This document shows positions 1 through 4,059 of a stretch of 6,688 bases of DNA, one piece after another. The translations under genes were made by a program, and so were the position numbers. This DNA is from Lachnospiraceae bacterium. Its GTDB lineage: Bacteria > Bacillota > Clostridia > Lachnospirales > Lachnospiraceae. The notes below the pieces were generated by a model. The model had not been told where the DNA came from and ran no database searches. It worked only from the letters and a program-made list of their open reading frames with translations. Position 1 is the first letter of the stretch; each line of letters begins with the position of its first letter. The stretch spans positions 1-6,688 of the forward strand of contig CAAGRM010000209.1 of assembly GCA_900772675.1 (NCBI GenBank), given 5' to 3'.

Positions 1-10
1 CCTCCTTTCC
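1..10 (-). promoter_or_regulatory. Possible RBS of a minus-strand gene beginning left of the window
   Basis: Read on the minus strand, the first ten bases are GGAAAGGAGG, a near-ideal Shine-Dalgarno sequence at the very edge of the window. If it is used, a start codon would lie 5-10 bases outside the left edge and a gene would run leftward, divergent from rplJ. A TATACT-like -10 can be read on the minus strand near position 50, but I see no convincing -35. No coding sequence of such a gene is inside the window, so this is only a suggestion. Confidence 0.3.
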
Positions 11-95
11 AAGTTGCCTTGGTGTAGGTGAGACAACAAAATAAGTATAACATGATATGTGTAAAAACGGTTTGAAAAAACAGAACGTATATTTT

Positions 96-103
96 GATGA
101 AGT
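96..103 (+). repeat. Left copy of 8-bp direct repeat (target-site duplication)
   Basis: GATGAAGT directly abuts the left terminal inverted repeat of the MITE-like element and is repeated exactly at 248-255. The match stops at exactly 8 bases: the bases just outside the two copies differ. Confidence 0.7.
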
Positions 104-247
104 GTTACAGTTCACAGATTCCCTGCGAACTGTAACATTCGCAGCCCTCATTTAAAGTTTTGCTTCGCAAAAGGAGGGCTGCTCACTCCTGAATCACTTT
201 CTTACGCAGCGAAACAGCAGGTGTTTCACTGCTGAGTGAACAGTAAC
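104..247. mobile_element. MITE-like 144-bp element with terminal inverted repeats and 8-bp target duplication
   Basis: The element starts with GTTACAGTTCAC (104-115) and ends with GTGAACAGTAAC (236-247), which are inverted repeats matching at 11 of 12 positions. It is flanked on both sides by the identical 8-mer GATGAAGT (96-103 and 248-255), as expected for a target-site duplication. There is no ORF large enough for a transposase, so it would be non-autonomous and moved in trans. The inside is almost wholly palindromic: 103-113 pairs perfectly with 127-137, 141-149 pairs with 174-182 around an inner TTTTGC/GCAAAA stem (158-163/167-172), and 206-215 pairs with 223-232 with one mismatch. It ends about 40 bases upstream of the -35 box of the rplJ promoter. 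The parent transposase family cannot be told from the sequence. Confidence 0.72.
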
Positions 248-255
248 GATGAAGT
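248..255 (+). repeat. Right copy of 8-bp direct repeat (target-site duplication)
   Basis: GATGAAGT directly follows the right terminal inverted repeat and is identical to 96-103. Removing 104-255 would restore an uninterrupted pre-insertion sequence. Confidence 0.7.
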
Positions 256-286
256 TGCATAAATATGAAAAAATTTCATTTTGATC

Positions 287-315
287 TTGACAACCCGCCT
301 CACATATGATATCAT
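287..315 (+). promoter_or_regulatory. Sigma-A promoter of the rplJ-rplL operon
   Basis: A perfect -35 TTGACA (287-292) is followed after exactly 17 bases by TATCAT (310-315), one mismatch from the -10 consensus. Transcription should begin near 322, immediately before the L10 leader fold, so leader and attenuator would lie in the 5' UTR of rplJ. The AT-rich stretch at 259-286 just upstream could serve as an UP element. The MITE-like insertion ends some 40 bases upstream of the -35 box and leaves the core promoter intact. Confidence 0.85.
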
Positions 316-324
316 ACCACCTGT

Positions 325-450
325 ATCACGCCGAAGACAGCAGGTGCCGCAAGGCGTAAGTTTCAAACGCCTGCCGAGGAGAAGTTACACAAGGTTCATG
401 TTATGGAATTTTGAGATCTCTTCGCCAATCTTCGCGAAGAGCTTTTTTTA
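325..450 (+). ncRNA. L10 ribosomal protein leader (autoregulatory mRNA leader)
   Basis: The leader RNA upstream of rplJ carries the block CCGAAGACAGCAGGTGCCG (331-349), followed by CGCCTGCCGAGG (368-379). These are the conserved strands of the Firmicutes L10 leader, which binds the L10-(L7/L12) complex; GCAGG (340-344) can pair with CCTGC (370-374). The leader is followed by an intrinsic terminator at 418-449 and then rplJ. Known biology of this family is autogenous repression: excess free L10/L12 complex binds the leader and favours termination. The exact ends are approximate. A covariance-model search with the L10 leader family would confirm it. Confidence 0.85.
418..449 (+). terminator. 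Attenuator-type intrinsic terminator before rplJ
   Basis: CTCTTCGC (418-425) pairs perfectly with GCGAAGAG (434-441) around an 8-base loop. After one C follow seven T residues (443-449). It lies between the L10 leader fold and the rplJ RBS, so transcripts that stop here would never reach rplJ. This position marks it as the off-switch of the autoregulatory leader and not the end of an upstream gene. Confidence 0.8.
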
Positions 451-494
451 TACTTCCAAAGCGTAGGTACGAAATACTACAAGGAGGTGCAATC

Positions 495-1004
495 ATGGCA
501 ATCAATGCAAAAATCGATCTGAAGAAGCCGGTTCTGGAAGAGATCAGCGCACAGGTAGAAGGCGCACAGTGCGTGCTGCTGGTAAACTACAGCGGATTAA
601 CCGTTGCTCAGGATACTCAGCTGCGTAAAGAGTTAAGAGAAGCAGGCGTTCATTACAAAGTATACAAAAATACAATGATGAAACGTGCATTCGCTGGTAC
701 TGCTTTCGAGTCTCTTACCAAAGACCTGGATGGCACAAACGCTATCGCAATCAGCAAGGACGATGCAACAGCTCCGGCAAGAATCATCGCTAAATTTGCA
801 AAAACCGCTCCAAAGCTGGAGATGGTTTCTGGTGTTGTAGAAGGAAACTACTACGACAAAGCTGGAATGGAAGCACTGGCAAACGTTCCGTCAAGAGAAG
901 AACTTCTTGGCAAACTGCTTGGAAGCATCCAGTCCCCGATCGCAAACCTGGCTCGCGTCCTCAACCAGATCGCAGAGTCCAAAGGCGGCGCAGCAGAGGC
1001 CTAA
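495..1004 (+). CDS. rplJ: 50S ribosomal protein L10
   Basis: This gene encodes ribosomal protein L10 (169 aa, normal for the family), which anchors the flexible L7/L12 dimers to the ribosome as the base of the stalk. The N-terminal rRNA-binding domain covers about residues 1-130, with the typical segments VLLVNYSGLTVAQ and VYKNTMMKRA. The C-terminal helix that binds L7/L12 dimers lies at about 135-165. The ATG at 495 is chosen because AAGGAGGTG (481-489) sits just upstream and because MAINAKIDLKK is a normal L10 start. The open frame runs back to 411 but overlaps the attenuator and is not expected to be translated. rplL follows after 71 bases under the same promoter, and expression is probably controlled by the L10 leader. 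Confidence 0.97.
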   Translation: MAINAKIDLKKPVLEEISAQVEGAQCVLLVNYSGLTVAQDTQLRKELREAGVHYKVYKNTMMKRAFAGTAFESLTKDLDGTNAIAISKDDATAPARIIAKFAKTAPKLEMVSGVVEGNYYDKAGMEALANVPSREELLGKLLGSIQSPIANLARVLNQIAESKGGAAEA

Positions 1005-1006
1005 GC

Positions 1007-1039
1007 CTCAAGCGGGCAGCGTGAAATACGCAGCCTGAG
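1007..1039 (+). other. Intergenic mRNA hairpin between rplJ and rplL
   Basis: GGCAGCGT (1015-1022) pairs with ACGCAGCC (1028-1035) with a single A-A mismatch around the loop GAAAT. CTCA (1007-1010) and TGAG (1036-1039) can extend the stem across a 4-base bulge. No T tract follows, so it is not a terminator. Possible roles are mRNA processing or stabilising the rplL message, since L7/L12 is needed in several copies per L10. The role is inference. Confidence 0.45.
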
Positions 1040-1075
1040 AACATTATTCAGAAAATATCCAAGGAGGAAAATAAA

Positions 1076-1450
1076 ATGGCAAAGTTAACAACCGCAGAGT
1101 TTATTGACGCTATCAAAGAGTTATCTGTATTAGAGTTAAACGATCTTGTAAAAGCATGTGAGGAAGAGTTCGGCGTATCCGCAGCAGCAGGCGTTGTAGT
1201 TGCAGCAGCAGCAGGCGATGCAGCAGCAGCTGAGGAGAAAGACGAGTTCGACGTAGAGCTGACAGAGGTTGGCCCGAACAAAGTTAAAGTTATCAAAGTT
1301 GTACGTGAAGCTACAGGACTTGGCCTGAAAGAAGCTAAAGAAGTAGTTGACGGTGCTCCGAAAGTCCTCAAAGAGGGTGCTTCCAAAGCAGAAGCTGAAG
1401 AGCTCAAAACTAAACTTGAGGCTGAAGGCGCTAAAGTTACTCTTAAATAA
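1076..1450 (+). CDS. rplL: 50S ribosomal protein L7/L12
   Basis: This gene encodes the acidic stalk protein L7/L12 (124 aa, normal length), which is present as dimers on L10 and recruits and stimulates the translational GTPases. The N-terminal dimerisation and L10-binding domain is at about 1-34 ([21 protein letters not shown]). An alanine-rich flexible hinge lies at about 36-54. The C-terminal factor-binding domain at about 57-124 contains the conserved [16 protein letters not shown]. The start is supported by AAGGAGGAAA (1061-1070). A strong terminator follows, so rplJ-rplL is a closed two-gene unit here. The usual downstream partners rpoB and rpoC are not next to it. Confidence 0.98.
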   Translation: MAKLTTAEFIDAIKELSVLELNDLVKACEEEFGVSAAAGVVVAAAAGDAAAAEEKDEFDVELTEVGPNKVKVIKVVREATGLGLKEAKEVVDGAPKVLKEGASKAEAEELKTKLEAEGAKVTLK

Positions 1451-1475
1451 TTTAAGCGTAAATCAGAATCTATGG

Positions 1476-1509
1476 ACGCACGGCGGGATTTCCTGCCGTG
1501 CGTTTTTTT
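1476..1509 (+). terminator. Intrinsic terminator of the rplJ-rplL operon
   Basis: ACGCACGGCGGG (1476-1487) pairs with CCTGCCGTGCGT (1492-1503), giving a 12-bp GC-rich stem with one G-T pair and an ATTT tetraloop. Seven T residues (1503-1509) follow. It lies 26 bases after the rplL stop codon. Confidence 0.95.
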
Positions 1510-1518
1510 GAACTGAGT

Positions 1519-1562
1519 CCATACTTTGTGGCAATAAAGTTAAAAATTGCCGGAAGGTATGG
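1519..1562. other. Long imperfect inverted repeat between rplL and the regulator gene
   Basis: CCATAC (1519-1524) pairs with GTATGG (1557-1562), and GGCAAT (1530-1535) pairs with ATTGCC (1546-1551). The five bases between on each side mostly pair as well, so the hairpin has about 16 pairs, one mismatch and a 10-base AT-rich loop. No T run follows, so it is not a second terminator. It could be an operator or a structured leader for the regulator gene, or a remnant of a small palindromic element. The rest of 1563-1669 shows no clear promoter. Confidence 0.4.
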
Positions 1563-1669
1563 TGATGCCATGTGGTATCAAAATGTAATTGCGACCGTGG
1601 AGATAAAATTGAGAATGTGATCTATTCATACAAGACATTTACGGAGGAGTATAAGGGCTAAATATCCTC

Positions 1670-2203
1670 ATGACAGAAAGACTCCGAGAGTACAGAAAGA
1701 GAAAACGGGAGGAACGAAAAATGCAGGTACATTCCGTTCTGGAATCTCTACAGCAGGGAATCCTGATCTGCGATCAGCACAGCAGGATTGTGTTCTTTAA
1801 TCAAGTCTACAGCGATTTCATCGGCGTTCCGCTTGAAACCGCGAAAGGTCATAAAATCACTGAGTACCGCAAATCTGCCATTGCTCCGGAAGTCATTTGG
1901 AGCGGCATCCCGGTCGAGGGAATGGTGCGGAGAGAGGGAACACAGGAATACTTTGCAAGTGTTTATCCGATCTGGGAAGAGCATCATATCCGCGGAAGCA
2001 TCTCAATTGTGACGAGTCTCGTACAGTTTGAAAAACGGGAATCAGAGGCTCACATGACGCTGGAAGAGCGGGTGCGCCGCTTTGAACGGCAGGAGATCAA
2101 AAATACGTTGTTGCTGTACGGACGGGATATGGAAGGGAAGCAAAAAGCGGCAAAGGAACTCGGAATTTCGCTGGCAACGTTATATAATAAAATCAAAGAA
2201 TAA
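1670..2203 (+). CDS. PAS domain plus Fis-type HTH transcriptional regulator without AAA+ domain
   Basis: This is a likely cytoplasmic ligand- or signal-sensing regulator of 177 aa. Residues 21-118 form a PAS domain (LESLQQGILICDQHSRIVFFNQ start, SISIVTSLVQF end). Residues 119-140 form a charged helical linker. Residues 141-177 form a Fis/HTH_8-type helix-turn-helix (QKAAKELGISLATLYNKIKE). This is the domain order of sigma-54 activators such as RocR-like proteins, but the central AAA+ ATPase with GAFTGA loop and Walker motifs is absent, so it cannot activate sigma-54 polymerase in the classical way. It precedes the AtuA/hydrolase operon and probably controls it (inference). Start: ATG 1670 has only a distant GGAGGAG (1643-1649, 20 bases away). 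The in-frame ATG at 1721 has an ideal GGGAGG (1707-1712), so the real protein may be 160 aa and lack the basic N-terminal 17 residues. Confidence 0.85.
   Translation: MTERLREYRKRKREERKMQVHSVLESLQQGILICDQHSRIVFFNQVYSDFIGVPLETAKGHKITEYRKSAIAPEVIWSGIPVEGMVRREGTQEYFASVYPIWEEHHIRGSISIVTSLVQFEKRESEAHMTLEERVRRFERQEIKNTLLLYGRDMEGKQKAAKELGISLATLYNKIKE
1707..1712 (+). promoter_or_regulatory. RBS supporting an alternative start (ATG 1721) of the PAS regulator
   Basis: GGGAGG lies 8 bases before the in-frame ATG at 1721, whereas the outer ATG at 1670 has no Shine-Dalgarno at normal spacing. Starting at 1721 keeps the entire PAS domain and drops the highly basic stretch RLREYRKRKREERK. The motif also simply spells Arg-Glu-Glu codons, so the evidence is not decisive. 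Confidence 0.5.
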
Positions 2204-2220
2204 GACAGAAGGAGAATGAA

Positions 2221-2289
2221 ATGCCGGAATTTCTGCAGCTTTGGGGCTTTGTGGTATTTTCTGTCTTTGCTGTAACAGAACTCACATAA
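2221..2289 (+). CDS. Possible 22-residue hydrophobic micro-protein
   Basis: A short ORF begins 17 bases after the regulator stop codon and encodes MPEFLQLWGFVVFSVFAVTELT before a TAA at 2287-2289. AAGGAG (2209-2214) stands 6 bases before the ATG, which is optimal, and the peptide core is hydrophobic and aromatic (LWGFVVFSVFAV), long enough for a short membrane helix. The stop codon abuts the hairpin that probably ends this transcript, so the ORF would be the last cistron of the regulator unit. I do not recognise a family. A competing ATG at 2216 in another frame, with a 19-residue ORF, is too close to the RBS. It may be a translated small membrane protein or a chance ORF; conservation would decide. 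Confidence 0.4.
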   Translation: MPEFLQLWGFVVFSVFAVTELT

Positions 2290-2292
2290 AAG

Positions 2293-2335
2293 AGGGATCA
2301 TGATTTCTAAAATTTTAGAAATTACGATCCCTTTT
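2293..2335. terminator. Probable terminator hairpin after the regulator gene
   Basis: AGGGATC (2293-2299) pairs with GATCCCT (2326-2332). After one A-C mismatch the stem continues through TGATTTCTAAA paired with TTTAGAAATTA, giving a hairpin of up to 18 pairs with one mismatch. Only four T residues follow (2332-2335), so termination efficiency is uncertain. An A-rich run (2287-2291) on the other side means it could also act on the opposite strand. It separates the regulator from the AtuA operon. Confidence 0.55.
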
Positions 2336-2359
2336 GTAGTATCTGCCCGGATATCGCAT

Positions 2360-2377
2360 TACAATGATCTCAGATCA
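2360..2377 (+). promoter_or_regulatory. Candidate -10 box and operator dyad upstream of the AtuA operon
   Basis: TACAAT (2360-2365) resembles a sigma-A -10 box, although no good -35 is seen at 16-18 bases upstream. It overlaps by one base a perfect inverted repeat, TGATCT-C-AGATCA (2365-2377), that lies 22 bases before the AtuA start codon. A dyad at this position suits a dimeric helix-turn-helix regulator, and the PAS-Fis protein encoded next door is the obvious candidate. I see no TGGCAC-N5-TTGC sigma-54 promoter here. Both assignments are inference. Confidence 0.4.
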
Positions 2378-2398
2378 AAGAAAGCGAGGCCATAGAAC

Positions 2399-3751
2399 AT
2401 GAAAAAAATCAGAATCGGAAGTGGCGCGGGCTATGCGGGAGACCGCATTGAGCCGGCAGTGGAGCTGATGGAAAAAGGAAATCTGGACTACATTATTTTC
2501 GAGTGTCTGGCGGAACGCACCGTTGCGATCGGGCAGCAGGACAAAGAGAAAGATCCGTCGAAGGGTTACAACCAGCTACTCGACTACCGAATGGAAAAAA
2601 TTCTCCCGCTGATGGCGAAAAACAAAGTAAAAGTTATTACCAATATGGGAGCTGCCAACCCGGTATCTGCTGCAGAACGGACGTGTGAAATTGCCAGAAA
2701 ACTGGGTGTCAGTGGATTGAAGATTGCCTGTGTGACCGGCGATGATATTACAGACGAACTGGATAAGTATGAAAATGAAAAAGTGCTGGAGGATGGCACG
2801 CTGTTAAAAGAGAAAAAAGATGTTCTGATTTCTGCGAACGTCTACATGGGTGCGGAGGGCATCATAAAAGCGTTGGAAGAGGGTGCCGATCTTGTCATTA
2901 CCGGTCGCGTTTCCGATCCTGCACTGACGATCGGACCGCTGGTACATGAGTTCGGATGGAATATTGACGACAACCCGGATCAGATGGGACAGGCGGTTCT
3001 GGCAGGCCATCTGCTGGAGTGTGCCGGACAGGTGACAGGCGGCTATTTTGCGGATCCGGGCTATAAGGATGTGCCGGACCTGTGGAAACTTGGATTCCCG
3101 CTCATTGAGATCGACGAGACAGGCGCATTTACCGTGACAAAAGTCGAGGGAAGTGGCGGACTGGTGAGCGTGGATACATGTAAAGAGCAGATGATCTACG
3201 AAATCCACAACCCAAAGGCTTACCTGACCCCGGATGCAACAGCGGACTTTTCAAAGGTGACGTTCCGGCAGATCGGGGAAAACCAGGTTCGCGCCGAGCA
3301 TGCAACAACGCATGGAAGACCGGAAACTTTGAAAGTGAGTGTCGGCTACAAGGACTGCTTCATCGGTGAGGGTGAAATTTCCTACGGCGGAAGCAACTGT
3401 ATGGCACGGGCGGAGCTGGCGGCGGAGATTCTGGAGAAGCGGATTGAACTGACAGGCATCGAGCTGGAAGAGTACCGTACTGATTTTATCGGATGCAATT
3501 CCCTGTATCGTGATGCAATTTCCAAGGAGATCGGAAGTGGAACTCCGTGTGAAGTGCGTCTCCGCGCCGCAGGCAGAACGAAAGACCGGAAAAATGCCGT
3601 TCTGCTGGCAAACGAGGTGGAGGCTCTCTATACCAACGGTCCCGCAGGAGGCGGCGGAGCAGTGAAACGGGTGTCCGAGATTGTCTCGGTCTGCTCAATT
3701 TTTGTGCCGCGCGATGCAGTAGAAGCAAAAGTTACATTCCGGGAGGTATAA
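2399..3751 (+). CDS. AtuA family protein (DUF1446), core domain
   Basis: This 450-aa protein matches the acyclic terpene utilisation AtuA / DUF1446 family throughout. Features include an N-terminal glycine-rich GSGAGYAGDR (7-16), the FECLAERT segment (34-41), VITGRVSDPALTIGP (166-180), a central EGSGGLVSVDT (250-260), and a glycine-rich end with NGPAGGGGAVK. The biochemical activity of the family is not settled; the name comes from the citronellol/geraniol cluster of Pseudomonas, and a terpene substrate should not be assumed here. In proteins of about 600 aa the same core is fused to a C-terminal domain of about 100 aa. Here that part is a separate gene starting 4 bases after the stop. No signal peptide or membrane segment is seen. 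The start is supported by a GCGAGG motif (2384-2389). Confidence 0.9.
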   Translation: MKKIRIGSGAGYAGDRIEPAVELMEKGNLDYIIFECLAERTVAIGQQDKEKDPSKGYNQLLDYRMEKILPLMAKNKVKVITNMGAANPVSAAERTCEIARKLGVSGLKIACVTGDDITDELDKYENEKVLEDGTLLKEKKDVLISANVYMGAEGIIKALEEGADLVITGRVSDPALTIGPLVHEFGWNIDDNPDQMGQAVLAGHLLECAGQVTGGYFADPGYKDVPDLWKLGFPLIEIDETGAFTVTKVEGSGGLVSVDTCKEQMIYEIHNPKAYLTPDATADFSKVTFRQIGENQVRAEHATTHGRPETLKVSVGYKDCFIGEGEISYGGSNCMARAELAAEILEKRIELTGIELEEYRTDFIGCNSLYRDAISKEIGSGTPCEVRLRAAGRTKDRKNAVLLANEVEALYTNGPAGGGGAVKRVSEIVSVCSIFVPRDAVEAKVTFREV

Positions 3752-3755
3752 GGCG

Positions 3756-4055
3756 ATGAAATTAAAAGAGATTGCACATGCAAGAACAGGCGATAAAGGC
3801 GAGATCTCCAATATTTCGGTGATCCCATATGATGAGAACAATTATGAAATGCTGAAAGAAAAAGTAACAGAAGCACGCGTAGCAGAATACTTCCGCGAAA
3901 TCTGCCACGGAAAAGTAACCCGCTACGAACTGGACGGAATCCATGCGCTGAACTTTGTCCTCGACAAGACACTCGGCGGCGGTGTCACAAGATCGCTGGC
4001 GCTGGACAAACATGGAAAGACACTCGGTATGGCACTGCTGGAAATGGAGGTATAG
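3756..4055 (+). CDS. AtuA C-terminal domain protein (stand-alone)
   Basis: This 99-aa protein corresponds to the C-terminal AtuA domain. It has HARTGDKG (8-15) near the N-terminus and LDKTLGGGVTRSLALDKHGK (69-88) near the end. In longer AtuA proteins this piece is fused behind the DUF1446 core; here it is an independent gene that starts 4 bases after the core gene stops and has its own GGAGG (3742-3746) at 9 bases. The tight spacing suggests equal expression and a two-subunit complex (inference). Intact with a clear RBS, it is an ordinary separate cistron and not a frameshift fragment: the preceding gene ends in a natural family C-terminus. Confidence 0.88.
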   Translation: MKLKEIAHARTGDKGEISNISVIPYDENNYEMLKEKVTEARVAEYFREICHGKVTRYELDGIHALNFVLDKTLGGGVTRSLALDKHGKTLGMALLEMEV

Positions 4056-4059
4056 GGCG

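Noticed and set aside
281..466. 61-aa plus-strand ORF over the leader region
   Set aside because: It spans the promoter -35/-10 boxes, the L10 leader and the attenuator; there is no RBS and the base pattern is that of structured RNA.
411..494. N-terminal extension of rplJ back to a TTG at 411
   Set aside because: It covers the attenuator hairpin and T tract; the ATG at 495 has an ideal RBS and gives a normal L10 N-terminus.
1048..1407. 119-aa minus-strand ORF opposite rplL
   Set aside because: Serine/alanine-rich low-complexity shadow caused by the GCA/GAA-rich codons of rplL; it has no plausible family.
1526..1550. TGGCAATAAAG...TTGC as a sigma-54 -24/-12 site
   Set aside because: The GG-to-GC distance is far too long for the strict sigma-54 spacing; the bases are part of the palindrome at 1519-1562.
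2336..2398. Sigma-54 promoter upstream of the AtuA gene
   Set aside because: No GG-N10-GC core with TGGCAC-N5-TTGC similarity was found, in line with the regulator lacking an AAA+ domain.
2804..3208. 134-aa minus-strand ORF inside the AtuA gene
   Set aside because: It lies wholly opposite a confidently assigned gene and has no recognisable domain.
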